A stretch of 64,000 bases of DNA from Streptomyces changanensis (GCF_024600715.1 NZ_CP102332.1:3658001-3722000); one strand, 5' to 3'. Counted from the first letter of the stretch, positions 34,543-43,258 are shown. The notes: generated from the sequence alone by a model not told the origin. A program made the numbers and translations.

Positions 34543-35886
34543 TCAGGACGGGACGTGGTCCTCCGGGGTCGTGCGGGCGAGGGTGGCGAGGGTGGTGAGG
34601 GCGCGCGCCAGGGTGTCGGGCGGGGGTGAGGCCAGGCCCAGGCGGACCGCGTCCGGTGTGCGGCGCGGGTCGGAGGCGAAGGCGGACCCCGGGGTCACGG
34701 CGATGCCGCGCCGGGCCGCCGCGGCCACGAAGAGGTCCGCCCGCCACGCCGGTGGCAGCTTCCACCAGCAGAAGCAGGACCGCGGGTCGGTGCGCAGGGC
34801 GAAGCCCGCGAGGTGGCGGCGGGCGAGGCCCTGGCGGCGTGCGACCTCCTCGCGCTTGGCCTCGACGAGGGCGTCCAGACGGCCGTCCGACTGCCAGCGG
34901 ACCGCCGCCTCCAGGGCGAAGCCGGAGGGCGTCCAGCCGCCGGAGCGGACGGCCACCTCGACAGGGGCCACCAGCGCGTCGGGCACCACGGCGAACCCGG
35001 CGGTCAGTCCGGGCGCGACCCGCTTCGACAGGCTGTCCACGACCACCGTCCGCTCCGGTGCCAGCGCGGCGAGCGGTGGCGTGTCCCGGTCCAGGAACCC
35101 CCAGACCGCGTCCTCGACCGCGGTGAGGTCCAGGTGCCGCAGCGTCGCGGCGAGTTCGGCGCGGCGGGCGGGAGGCATGGTGAGGGAGAGGGGGTTGTGC
35201 AGCGTGGGCTGGACGTAGACCGCGTGCAGCCGCGCGGTGCGGTGGGCGGCGGTGACCGCGTCGGGCCGTACCCCGTCCCCGTCCACGGCCAGCGGCACGA
35301 CGGTGACGCCCAGGCGGCCGGCGATCGACTTCAGCACCGGGTACGTGAACTCCTCCGCGCCCAGCCGCCCCCCGGGCGGCACCAGCGCGGCGACGGCGGC
35401 CGAGATGGCCTGCCGGCCGTTGCCGGTGAAGAGCACCCGCTCGGGGCGCGGCCGCCAGCCGGCGCGGGCGAGCAGCGCCGCCGCGGCCGCACGCGCCCGG
35501 GGCGTGCCCGCCGGGCCGACCGGCCGCAGCGCCGCGTCCAGCACGTCGGCGCGCAGGAGCCCGCCCAGGCCCTCGGCGAGCAGGGCGGCCTGCTCCGGTA
35601 CGACGGGGTGGTTGAGCTCCAGGTTCACCCGCTGCCCCGCCGGGTCGTCGCTCAGGGCGGGTCCGGCGGCCGGCCCCTCGGTGGCGCGGACGAACGTGCC
35701 GCGGCCCACCTCGCCGACGGTCAGGCCGCGCCGGGCCAGTTCGCGGTAGACCCGGGCGGCCGTGGAGCCGGCGATGCCATGGTCCCGGGCGAAGCGCCGC
35801 TGCGGCGGCAGCCGGTCCCCGGGGCGCAGGCGTCCGGCCGCGATCTCCCCGGCCACGGCGTCCGCCACCCGCTGGTACTCCCTCAA
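34543..35886 (-). CDS. MocR-type regulator (GntR HTH fused to aminotransferase domain)
   Basis: 447 residues. A winged helix of the GntR family occupies about residues 1-66 (RPGDRLPPQRRFARDHGIAGSTAARVYRELARRG). It is followed by a fold-type I PLP domain with VVDSLSKRVAPGL carrying the PLP lysine, and NPLSLTM and SGGWTP patches. MocR proteins sense PLP or amino-compound effectors and often control a divergent gene. Here that is a LysE exporter 122 bp away, with repeated ATTGCACCGAG sites between them. TTG start with GGGAG upstream. No pdx genes are adjacent, so the target is more likely the exporter than vitamin B6 synthesis. Confidence 0.87.
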   Translation of the reverse strand: MREYQRVADAVAGEIAAGRLRPGDRLPPQRRFARDHGIAGSTAARVYRELARRGLTVGEVGRGTFVRATEGPAAGPALSDDPAGQRVNLELNHPVVPEQAALLAEGLGGLLRADVLDAALRPVGPAGTPRARAAAAALLARAGWRPRPERVLFTGNGRQAISAAVAALVPPGGRLGAEEFTYPVLKSIAGRLGVTVVPLAVDGDGVRPDAVTAAHRTARLHAVYVQPTLHNPLSLTMPPARRAELAATLRHLDLTAVEDAVWGFLDRDTPPLAALAPERTVVVDSLSKRVAPGLTAGFAVVPDALVAPVEVAVRSGGWTPSGFALEAAVRWQSDGRLDALVEAKREEVARRQGLARRHLAGFALRTDPRSCFCWWKLPPAWRADLFVAAAARRGIAVTPGSAFASDPRRTPDAVRLGLASPPPDTLARALTTLATLARTTPEDHVPS

Positions 35887-35911
35887 CTCCCGCTCCCGTC
35901 ACGCCGCTTGG

Positions 35912-35945
35912 ATTGCACCGAGAGCAATGTTTTTATTGCACCGAG
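35912..35945. promoter_or_regulatory. Repeat operator between the MocR and LysE genes
   Basis: ATTGCACCGAG occurs at 35912-35922 and again at 35935-35945, a period of 23 bp. GCAAT at 35924-35928 is an inverted partner to ATTGC of the first copy. Direct repeats about two helical turns apart plus an inverted half fit MocR-family operators, which bind two GntR-type heads on one face of DNA. Confidence 0.7.
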
Positions 35946-36008
35946 TGAAGTCGCGTCAATATGCTCGGAGTCCGATGTGGGAACGGGCGACACGGGAGGA
36001 CGGCGTCG

Positions 36009-36659
36009 ATGGTGGAGGGCAGCGCCCTGGCTGGGGTCTTCGTCATCGCGCTCGGGATGGTGCTGACGCCCGGACCGAACATGATCTACCTCGTCTCGCG
36101 CTCCCTCACGCAGGGCCGCCGCGCGGGGATCGTCTCGCTCGGCGGTGTCGCGGTCGGCTTCCTCGTGTACCTCCTCGCCACCAACCTCGGCCTGTCTGTG
36201 CTGTTCACCGCCGTACCGCAGCTGTACCTCGCCGTGAAGCTGGCCGGCGCCGCCTACCTCGGCTGGCTCGCCTGGTGCGCGCTCAGGCCCGGTGGCGTGT
36301 CGGTGTTCACACCACGGGACGTACCGCCGGATCCGCCCCGCCGGCTCTTCGCGATGGGACTGATGACGAGCCTGCTCAACCCGAAGATCGCCATCATGTA
36401 CCTGTCGCTGATCCCGCAGTTCGTCGACGTCGAGGAGGGGCACGTCCTCGCCCAGGGGCTCGTCCTCGGCTCGGTGCAGGTCGCCGTGAGCCTCGGGGTC
36501 AACGCGGCGATCGTGGCGGCCGCGGGGGGCGTCGCCGTCTTCCTCGCCCGCCACCCGGCGTGGCTGCGCACCCAGCGCTACGCCATGGGCGCCGTGCTGG
36601 GCGGGCTCGCCGTCACCATGGCCGTCGACACCACCGCGCCGCGCGCCGCCGCACGCTGA
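36009..36659 (+). CDS. LysE-family amino-acid/metabolite exporter
   Basis: 216 residues with about six hydrophobic segments. The family signature near the N-terminus reads VLTPGPNMIYLVSRSLTQGRRAGIVSLGGVAVGF, and LNPKIAIMYLSLIPQFV follows in the middle. LysE/RhtB proteins export amino acids or related compounds. ATG with GGGAGGA about seven bases upstream. It is divergent from the MocR gene and probably controlled by it through the intervening repeats. Confidence 0.88.
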   Translation: MVEGSALAGVFVIALGMVLTPGPNMIYLVSRSLTQGRRAGIVSLGGVAVGFLVYLLATNLGLSVLFTAVPQLYLAVKLAGAAYLGWLAWCALRPGGVSVFTPRDVPPDPPRRLFAMGLMTSLLNPKIAIMYLSLIPQFVDVEEGHVLAQGLVLGSVQVAVSLGVNAAIVAAAGGVAVFLARHPAWLRTQRYAMGAVLGGLAVTMAVDTTAPRAAAR

Positions 36660-36916
36660 CCACCCGACCGCCGACGGACCTCCCCGGCCCCCGACCCCGT
36701 CCTCACGGCCCGTCGGCCCCCGGCCCCGCTCCCCACCGCGGCCCCGACCCCTCGGCCCCGGCTCCCGCGCCCCGGTCCCCCTGCCGGCTCCCCGCACCGC
36801 CACCACCCACCCGCCCGGTCCCCGCCCGGTCCCCGCCCGGCCCGCGCCCCGCACGTGCCCGGAGGAGTACCGGGAAACGACCCGGAAGGCGCCACCCGGC
36901 CTGCGAGACTCCGGGC
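36660..36916. other. C-rich gene-free spacer
   Basis: 257 bp of low-complexity CCCGGCCCC-like sequence between the LysE and caspase genes. No promoter motif stands out. Confidence 0.4.
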
Positions 36917-38959
36917 ATGGCGACGGTGTACGCCCTCTTCGTGGGCATCGACGACTACCCGGCCGGCCGGTGGCCGAGGCTCTCCGGCTGCCTCAACGAC
37001 ATCGAGGCCGGCCACCGCTGGCTGATGGAGCGGCTGGGCGCGCCGCCCTCGGTACGGGCCCTGACGGACCGTACGGCGACGATCGCCGCGGTCACCGCGG
37101 CCGTCACCGGGCACCTGGGGCAGGCGGGCCCCGGCGACACGGCCCTCCTGTGGTTCTCCGGCCACGGCACCGAGTACGCGGCGGTCACCCCGCAGGAGCG
37201 CCTCGTCGAGGCGACCGGCCGGTGCCAGGCCCTCGTCTGCGCGGACGGCCCCCTCCCCGACAAGCGGCTCGGCGCGCTGCTCGACGCGGTGGCCGCCCGC
37301 GGCGCGCACGTCCTCGCCGTCCTCGACTGCTGCTACTCCGGCGGGGCCACGCGCGACCCCGACGGCGAACCGGACGCCGTCGCCCGGTACGCGCCCCCGC
37401 TGCCCGAGTGGACGCGGGAGCCCGCCCCCGCGCCCCCCGCCGCCCCGGTCGCCCGTGACACCGCCGGCCCCGCGGCGCCCCGGCACGTCCTGCTCGCCGG
37501 CAGCAGGCTGGACCAGCGCGCGTACGAACGGGACTTCGCCGGGCGCCGCCACGGCGTCTTCACCCGCGCCCTGCTGGGCGCACTGCGGGCGGCACCGCCC
37601 GCAGCCACGTACCGGGAGGTCCTGGCAGCCGCCAACGCGCGCGTACAGCGCGACGAGCGGCGCCAGCACCCCGTCCTCGCTCCCGCCGAACCCGGCGGTC
37701 CGGCGGACGGGCCGGTGCTGGGCGGACTGGTCCGCCCGCCCGCCCCCCACCTGTTGCGGTACGGCACGGACGGCTGGGAGGTGGACTGCGGCGGCGCGCA
37801 CGGGCTGCGCGAGGGCACGGACACCGCCGGCGCCACCGCGTTCATGGTGACGGGCGACGCCACACTCACCGGCCACGACGCCACCCCCACGGGCCGTGGC
37901 GTGACCGGCACCGGCGGCGGCGTGACCGGCACCGGCGGCGGTCCCGTCGTCCGGGCGCGGCGCGTACAGGCCCTCCGTACGCTCGTGACCCCCGACGGCT
38001 GGCACCCGGACCGCACCCGCGCCTACCCCGTGGCCCCCTCCTCCCTCGCCCTGCCGCCGCTCGCCGTACGGCTGGAGGGCCCCGACGCGGCCGTGGTCGC
38101 CGCCGCGCTGGCCACCGCCGGCCCGGGGGGCGGAGCGTCGCCGCTCCTCCACACGGGCGCCGCGGCCCGTCCCGACGGACTGCGCCGTGTCGTCACCGGA
38201 GGGGGCGAGGCGCGAGTCCTGCGTCGCGACGGCACGCCCGTGGTGGCCGCCCTGCCCCTGACCGGCCCGGCCGACGCCCGGCGGGTCGCCCGCTGCCTCG
38301 TCCACCTCGCCCGCTGGCACCAGTTGCACGCCCTGGACAACCCGGCCTCGCCCCTCGCCGGCCTCGTCCGCGTCGAGGTCAGCCCGTGGACGCCAGGCCG
38401 GTACGCGCCCGCCCTCACCCCCGACGCGGCCGGTGAGCTCGTCCTCCACTACGCCGGCCGCCCGGGCGCCTGGCACCGCCCCGAGGTCGCGATCCGCGTC
38501 CACAACCACGGGCCCCGCCCGCTGTGGGCGGTGCTCGTCGACCTGACCGACAGCCACGCCGCCCACACCGGTCTGTACGAGGGACACTTCATCGGCCCGC
38601 ACGGCACGGCCCACGTCTTCGACGGCGACCCGGTCGAACTGTCCCTCCCGCCGACCCGCCCCGAGCGCCCGGGCGCCGAGGTCCGCGACTGGTTCAAGCT
38701 GATCGTCGCCGAGGGGGAGCTCAACACCGCGCCCTTCCGCCTGCCCCCGTGGGACCCGCACGCCGACGCCCGCGACGCGCCCTCCGGCCCGCCCGTCGAC
38801 GGCGTCCTCCACCTCGCAGGGGCCGGCGGAGGCGGTTCCGGCGGTACCGGTGGTGCGCGCGACACCGGGCCGTCCCGGCGTCCGGCGCCCGGCCAGTGGT
38901 GGACGACCACCGTGCCCGTCCGCACGGTCGTCCCACGGCCCTCCGGCCGGGGCACCTGA
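36917..38959 (+). CDS. Caspase-family (metacaspase-like) protein
   Basis: 680 residues. The N-terminal peptidase C14 domain begins ALFVGIDDYP. The catalytic dyad is His83 in LLWFSGHGTEYA and Cys139 in VLDCCYSGG. A Pro-rich loop follows, then LAGSRLDQRAYE and HGVFTRALLGAL. Residues about 320-520 carry TG-rich low-complexity repeats (TGTGGGVTGTGGG). A C-terminal beta-rich domain (LVLHYAGRPGAWHRPEVAIRVHNHGPRPLW, WFKLIVAEGELNTAPF) resembles those of other bacterial caspase-family proteins. Such proteases cleave after basic residues and often act in conflict or cell-death systems. ATG at 36917 is chosen by family; no clear ribosome site. It converges on the RES/antitoxin/macro genes. Confidence 0.85.
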   Translation: MATVYALFVGIDDYPAGRWPRLSGCLNDIEAGHRWLMERLGAPPSVRALTDRTATIAAVTAAVTGHLGQAGPGDTALLWFSGHGTEYAAVTPQERLVEATGRCQALVCADGPLPDKRLGALLDAVAARGAHVLAVLDCCYSGGATRDPDGEPDAVARYAPPLPEWTREPAPAPPAAPVARDTAGPAAPRHVLLAGSRLDQRAYERDFAGRRHGVFTRALLGALRAAPPAATYREVLAAANARVQRDERRQHPVLAPAEPGGPADGPVLGGLVRPPAPHLLRYGTDGWEVDCGGAHGLREGTDTAGATAFMVTGDATLTGHDATPTGRGVTGTGGGVTGTGGGPVVRARRVQALRTLVTPDGWHPDRTRAYPVAPSSLALPPLAVRLEGPDAAVVAAALATAGPGGGASPLLHTGAAARPDGLRRVVTGGGEARVLRRDGTPVVAALPLTGPADARRVARCLVHLARWHQLHALDNPASPLAGLVRVEVSPWTPGRYAPALTPDAAGELVLHYAGRPGAWHRPEVAIRVHNHGPRPLWAVLVDLTDSHAAHTGLYEGHFIGPHGTAHVFDGDPVELSLPPTRPERPGAEVRDWFKLIVAEGELNTAPFRLPPWDPHADARDAPSGPPVDGVLHLAGAGGGGSGGTGGARDTGPSRRPAPGQWWTTTVPVRTVVPRPSGRGT

Positions 38960-39103
38960 GACCCGGCCCGCCCTCGCCCGGCGGCGAGCCCGGCCCGTCG
39001 TCCCCGGTGGCATCCGGCCCCCGACGCCCGTATCGGCGCCCGTCCCCGACGCCCGTCCCGGCCGTCCGTCCCGCCCGTCCCGGCCGCCCGCCGCCGGCAC
39101 GGT

Positions 39104-39769
39104 TCAGCGGGGGCCGCCGACCCGGGCGTGGTACGGGGCGAGGAGACCGTTCAGCCACTCCTCGCCGTCCCGCCCGGCGAGGTCCACGGCGGGCGTACCG
39201 GTCTCCTCGACCACCCCGGGCGGGCAGCGGTCGCCGAAGAGGACCGTGACCCGGTCGGCGGGCTCCCGCTTCGACGGCCACACGAAGCCCCGCGCCCACG
39301 GGTCGGTGTGGCGCCGGATCCAGTGCCCCCACGCGCGCGTGAAGGCGTACTCGTGCGCCTCCGCCTGGACCAGCCAGGAGTCCTGCGCGACCGCCGCCAG
39401 GTCCCGCCCGGACATCAGCGACACGACGTCCACGTCCACGGCGAGCCGCAGGAACGCCAGCCGGCGGCCGCGCACCGCGGCGCGCGGCACGATCCGGGGT
39501 CCCGGGTCGGTGTACGGCACCGACCGAAGGAACGACTCGCACACCGCTGCGGCGGCCGTGGCACCGGCGTACAGGAAGCGGTACGGGTCGTCCTCGGTCG
39601 CGTCGAACCGGCCACCGCCCCACAGCCGGTCGGCGGGGACGGGGTTGAAGGAGGTGGCGGCCCACTCCGACCGGTGCACCCGGAACAGCGGGGTGCCGGC
39701 GGGGAGCGTGGCCTTCACGGGCGTACCGGGGGGCGCGGCGGGCGGCGGCGTGTTGGGCACGGCCCTCAC
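39104..39769 (-). CDS. RES-domain toxin (NAD+ phosphorylase family)
   Basis: About 221 residues with a RES domain: LFRVHRSEWAATSFNP (conserved Arg), GRFDATEDDPYRFLYAG, AVCESFLRSVP (conserved Glu) and a C-terminal region ending in NGLLAPYHARVG. Characterised RES toxins such as MbcT phosphorolyse NAD+ to nicotinamide and ADP-ribose-1''-phosphate, draining NAD+. The GTG start overlaps the antitoxin stop by four bases (GTGA), the usual order of antitoxin then toxin. The N-terminal 20 residues are Pro-rich. Neither gene has been tested; toxicity is inferred from family and arrangement. Confidence 0.87.
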   Translation of the reverse strand: MRAVPNTPPPAAPPGTPVKATLPAGTPLFRVHRSEWAATSFNPVPADRLWGGGRFDATEDDPYRFLYAGATAAAAVCESFLRSVPYTDPGPRIVPRAAVRGRRLAFLRLAVDVDVVSLMSGRDLAAVAQDSWLVQAEAHEYAFTRAWGHWIRRHTDPWARGFVWPSKREPADRVTVLFGDRCPPGVVEETGTPAVDLAGRDGEEWLNGLLAPYHARVGGPR

Positions 39770-40533
39770 CCCCCGTCCACGAGGGCGCGGGCGGCGTCCA
39801 CGAGCGTGCCGTCCCGACCGGTGCCGAGCAGCGCGGCGGGCGGTGCGGCGAGCCAGGCGTCGCGGGACAGCCACCAGTCGGCGGCGGCCCACGGGTCGTC
39901 GTCGGCGTCCAGCAGGCGGTTGACCTCCAGCACCACGGGCCAGGGCAGCGCGTCCCCGGCGAACTGGAAGCGCGGCAGCCGCACCGCGCCCCCCGGCCCG
40001 CGCAGCCGGACCAGCCCGGGCCCGTACGGGTCGCCGCCCCGCTCCCGCACCGCGTCCTCCGACAGCGCGGGCACCGCCAGCAGCCGGTCGCGCACCGGCC
40101 CGAGCACGGGACCGACCATCCGCGTGCCGTCGAGCACCAGCGCGGCGAGGTCCACGGCACGGAACCCGGCGTACGAGGCGGAGTACGGCGCCCCGGCCCC
40201 GGCCCCCGGTGCCCCCGAACCGCCCTCCACAGGGGAGCCCCCCGGCGCCCCCGAACCGCCCTCCACAGGTGGCCGGCCCGGCACCGGCGGCACGTCCGGC
40301 ACCGTCGGGGCGACGAACCGCGCCCCCGCCCCGCCCGGCAGCGCGGCGGCCAGTACGCGCACCGCGTCGCGGGCCGCGTCCCACGGGCGGGGCCCCTCAC
40401 GCAGGCCCCGCAGCGCGTCGCCCAGTCGTGCCCGGCCGGCGGCGTCGAGCCGCGGCTCCAGGTCGTCCCACTCGGCGGCCGCCCGCGCCAGCACCTCGTA
40501 CGGATCGGCGGTCCGGTGCTCCTCACCGCTCAT
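39766..40533 (-). CDS. Antitoxin with C-terminal MbcA/ParS toxin-binding domain
   Basis: 255 residues. The C-terminal 75 or so match the MbcA/ParS (DUF2384) domain that plugs RES toxins: RLPRFQFAGDALPWPVVLEVNRLL, DDPWAAADWWLS, and ALLGTGRDGTLVDAARALV. The usual Xre helix-turn-helix is not visible. The N-terminal 80 residues are a helical region (DPYEVLARAAAEWDDLEPRLD), then a repeated VEGGSGAPG linker and a second region (FRAVDLAALVLDGTRMVGPVL). It is much longer than typical partners (about 110-150 residues). ATG with GGAAGGGG upstream. Loss of the DNA-binding part would mean control by translational coupling or another regulator. Confidence 0.8.
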   Translation of the reverse strand: MSGEEHRTADPYEVLARAAAEWDDLEPRLDAAGRARLGDALRGLREGPRPWDAARDAVRVLAAALPGGAGARFVAPTVPDVPPVPGRPPVEGGSGAPGGSPVEGGSGAPGAGAGAPYSASYAGFRAVDLAALVLDGTRMVGPVLGPVRDRLLAVPALSEDAVRERGGDPYGPGLVRLRGPGGAVRLPRFQFAGDALPWPVVLEVNRLLDADDDPWAAADWWLSRDAWLAAPPAALLGTGRDGTLVDAARALVDGG

Positions 40534-40671
40534 GCCGCACCCCTTCCAGCGGCCCCACCCGGGGCTGACCGCTCTCGCCCCGCCCCACCCGAGCCCCCCT
40601 CCGGCCCCACTGGCGGCATACCGCTCACGCCCCCCACCCGCCCCCCGCCGGCCCCACCGACAGCTCACCAC

Positions 40672-41745
40672 TCACGCCCCGCCGCCCCCCTCCACCACAC
40701 GCGCCAGCGCGTCGGCGTCAGCCGGGTCCAGGACCACCAGGTGCACCTCCCACCGGCCGCCGCGCGCCAGTTCCGCCCCGACGGCCGCCCAGACGGCGGC
40801 GGCGCTGGTCGCGGCGGTCAGTCCGCCCCGCCCGGCCCCGAGCAGGGGCAGGCACAGCGATCGCAGCGGCGGGTCGAAGCGCGCGGACTCCTCCCGGAGC
40901 AGGGCGAAGACCCGGGTCACCGCGCGGGTCACGTCGGCGGGCAGGACGTCGTAGTCGTTGGTGCCCGCCCTCGGCACGGCCACCGCCGCGTGGTAGATCC
41001 GGCGGACCCCCTGCGCGGCGAGCGCGCCCGCCTCCGTGGCGGCGACGGTCGCCGGCTGGACCGGCCGGCCGGCGGCGCCGTGCCGGGCGGCCCAGGCCCG
41101 CAGCCCGTCGTGGACCAGGTCCTCGACGAGCTCCCCGGTCGGGCCGCGCACCGCGCCGGCGCGCCGCAGCGACGCGGGGACGGACGACTTGTACGGCTCG
41201 GGCAGCGCGAGCCACACGTTGGCCGGCGACACGACGACGTCGACGTCGTTGAGCAGGTCCACCGGGTGGACGTGCAGCGTGACCCGGTGCCCGCCCGCCG
41301 CCAGCACGCGGTGCGTGGCCCCGGGGTGCGCGGTCGGCGCGGCGGCCGGGGCCCGTTCGGCGGCCACGGCCGCGATCTGCTCGGCGACCTGACCGAGCGC
41401 CAGGGGTTCGTGGTGCTTGCGGAAGCGTTCGACGCTCACGCCGTAGACCTCGGCGGCCCTGCGCCGCCGATCGGCGGCGGGCCAGTCGCGGGTGCCCTGG
41501 GCGAGGCCCAGGGCGTAGGCGGCGGCGTCCCGCAGCGTCCCCGCGTCCAGCCGGGACACCGCGGCGCGCAACAGCCGTTCCACCGGAGTGGTGCCGGGGC
41601 CGCGGTCGAAGGCGGCGGCGGCGCGGGAGAGCGCGGGCAGGTCCAGCTCGCGGAGGCGGACGAGGCCCGCGCGCCGTACGGCCCGCACCTCCCCGAGGAG
41701 CGATGCGTGGTCAGGCAGGGGGCCGGTCGGCATGGACGGAAGCAT
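40672..41745 (-). CDS. Macro-domain protein with N-terminal helical module
   Basis: 357 residues. The C-terminal half (about 150-350) reads as a macro domain: VTLHVHPVDLLNDVDVVVSPANVWL, RRIYHAAVAVPRAGTND and LCLPLLGAGRGGLTAATSA. These contain the ADP-ribose-binding Asn and glycine loop. The N-terminal 125 residues are helical and contain LRDAAAYALGLAQGT and RRRAAEVYGVSVERFRKHHEP, a DNA- or partner-binding-like module seen in other Streptomyces proteins of unknown role. Macro domains bind or hydrolyse ADP-ribose derivatives, including ADP-ribose-1''-phosphate, the product of RES toxins. It lies 138 bp upstream of the antitoxin gene on the same strand. Confidence 0.8.
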   Translation of the reverse strand: MLPSMPTGPLPDHASLLGEVRAVRRAGLVRLRELDLPALSRAAAAFDRGPGTTPVERLLRAAVSRLDAGTLRDAAAYALGLAQGTRDWPAADRRRRAAEVYGVSVERFRKHHEPLALGQVAEQIAAVAAERAPAAAPTAHPGATHRVLAAGGHRVTLHVHPVDLLNDVDVVVSPANVWLALPEPYKSSVPASLRRAGAVRGPTGELVEDLVHDGLRAWAARHGAAGRPVQPATVAATEAGALAAQGVRRIYHAAVAVPRAGTNDYDVLPADVTRAVTRVFALLREESARFDPPLRSLCLPLLGAGRGGLTAATSAAAVWAAVGAELARGGRWEVHLVVLDPADADALARVVEGGGGA

Positions 41746-41803
41746 CCCAACACGCCGAGCGGTCCCACAACCCGCTTCGCGTACCTCGTCCCGCCGGGGG
41801 CCG

Positions 41804-42547
41804 TCAGCCGGTCCAGAAGTCCCACCAGCGGGTCAGCACCAGCATCCCCACGACGCCGAGGTGCAGCACCGGGGGGATCCACGGGAACTCGCCGAAGAAG
41901 CGCCGTACCCCCCGCGGGGCGGGCAGGTGGCCGCGGCCGACGTTGTACGCGGTGACGGCCCAGAACATGACGGCCGTCGCCACCCAGGCCAGGCAGCACC
42001 ACAGGCACAGGGCGTTGATCACGTACAGGGACTGCTGCGCGAGCCACGCGCAGAAGCCGACGCCGAACAGCGTCCCGGCCTGGAGGCCCAGCCAGAACCA
42101 GCGCCGGTGGCGGGCCCCGGCGAGCAGGCCGGCGCCGACCGCGACGACCATTCCGTACGTGACGAGGCCCAGCATGGGGTTGGGGAATCCGAAGACCGTG
42201 GCCTGCGCGCTCTTCATGACGCTGCCGCACGACACGACGGGGTTCAGGCTGCACCCCGGCGTGTAGTGCGGGTCCTCCAGGAGCCGGAACTTGTCGAGGG
42301 TGATGACCCAGGCCGCGAGCACCCCCGCCGCGCCCGTCACCACCAGCAGCCAGGCGAACGCCCGCCCCGCTCCCGTCGCCCCGTCCGCGTCACGCGGCCC
42401 GGCGGCCGGGCCGGTGCCGCGACGGGAGGCGGGGACGGTCGCCCGGCCGGTGGGGGCGCCGGGAGCGCCGGGAGCGCCGTCCGGGGCGGGGGAGGGGGCG
42501 GGGACGGATCCCGTGTTCGTGTCGCGCGTGGTCGCCACGGTGCTCAC
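41804..42547 (-). CDS. VKOR-family membrane thiol oxidoreductase
   Basis: 247 residues: a low-complexity cytoplasmic N-terminus of about 75 residues, then four or five membrane helices. VKOR features are the loop pair in CSLNPVVSCGSVM and the active-site pair CLWCC following SLYVINAL. Bacterial VKOR reoxidises DsbA-like proteins for extracytoplasmic disulfide formation, with quinone as acceptor. GTG start with GAGAGGA upstream. It lies 14 bp after the DUF5949 gene and 58 bp before the macro gene, all on the minus strand, so these may be co-transcribed. Confidence 0.88.
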   Translation of the reverse strand: MSTVATTRDTNTGSVPAPSPAPDGAPGAPGAPTGRATVPASRRGTGPAAGPRDADGATGAGRAFAWLLVVTGAAGVLAAWVITLDKFRLLEDPHYTPGCSLNPVVSCGSVMKSAQATVFGFPNPMLGLVTYGMVVAVGAGLLAGARHRRWFWLGLQAGTLFGVGFCAWLAQQSLYVINALCLWCCLAWVATAVMFWAVTAYNVGRGHLPAPRGVRRFFGEFPWIPPVLHLGVVGMLVLTRWWDFWTG

Positions 42548-42561
42548 CGGTCCTCTCGGTG

Positions 42562-43065
42562 TCAGGTCCGCACCCGCAGCACGGGGGCGAGGCAGTGGGC
42601 GCTGCCCTCCAGGAGCCCGTCGCCGGTCACGAAGGCGCGCAGCCGCTCCTCCGACACCTCGACGCCCGGCACCGCCTCCGGCCACGGGCGCACCGCGAAG
42701 ATCAGGTAGACCTGGCCCTTGGTGTGCGCGGCGCGCTGCCACTCCGGCGGCACCGGGCACTGCACCTTCATGAACGGCAGTGTCAGGACGGCCTGTTCGG
42801 CCTCCACCAGCAGGGTGATGGGGATCCGGCTGTCGCGGCCGAGGTCCACGAGGCGCTCGCCGATCGACAGGCCCAGCCGCTCCAGCTGCGCCCGCATCGC
42901 CTCCTCGCCGGCCTCCGGGCCGTCCCGCCCGTCGCCGAGCGAGTACACCATGAGCATCGGCTCACCCGGGTCGTCATCGGTCGGCTCGCTGCACCAGGGG
43001 ATGACGGTGAGCGTCCCCAGGGGGGAATGTCGCCTGTCCGGGGTCACGGCGGGGGAAGAGGTCAT
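42562..43065 (-). CDS. DUF5949 family protein
   Basis: 167 residues matching the Streptomyces DUF5949 family by its start (TSSPAVTPDRRHS), PMLMVYSLGDGRDGPEAGEEAMRAQL and AQCPVPPEW-like VQCPVPPEWQRA. It is cytoplasmic, with no signal or membrane segment. Function unknown. No ribosome site precedes the ATG. On the minus strand TAGTAT ends eight bases before it, which suggests leaderless translation. It heads the minus-strand run with VKOR. Confidence 0.82.
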   Translation of the reverse strand: MTSSPAVTPDRRHSPLGTLTVIPWCSEPTDDDPGEPMLMVYSLGDGRDGPEAGEEAMRAQLERLGLSIGERLVDLGRDSRIPITLLVEAEQAVLTLPFMKVQCPVPPEWQRAAHTKGQVYLIFAVRPWPEAVPGVEVSEERLRAFVTGDGLLEGSAHCLAPVLRVRT

Positions 43066-43258
43066 GGCGCCGGATACTAGTGGGGCGAATGAGCTCACTC
43101 CCGGCACAATCCACCCGTTCGGCCGATACCCGTTCGGCTCGATTCACCTTGACGTGTCGGGGATTCGGGGCCTCGCGCTCGGAACGGTTCGTGGATGGCG
43201 TCGTTGTCCCCCGGGGGAGGGAGTCCACCGTCCGCACGAGCCGTACGGGAGATCGCCC

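Noticed and set aside
35762..36916. Upstream extension of the caspase frame
   Set aside because: It overlaps the LysE gene and the MocR operator. The caspase fold begins at the ATG at 36917.
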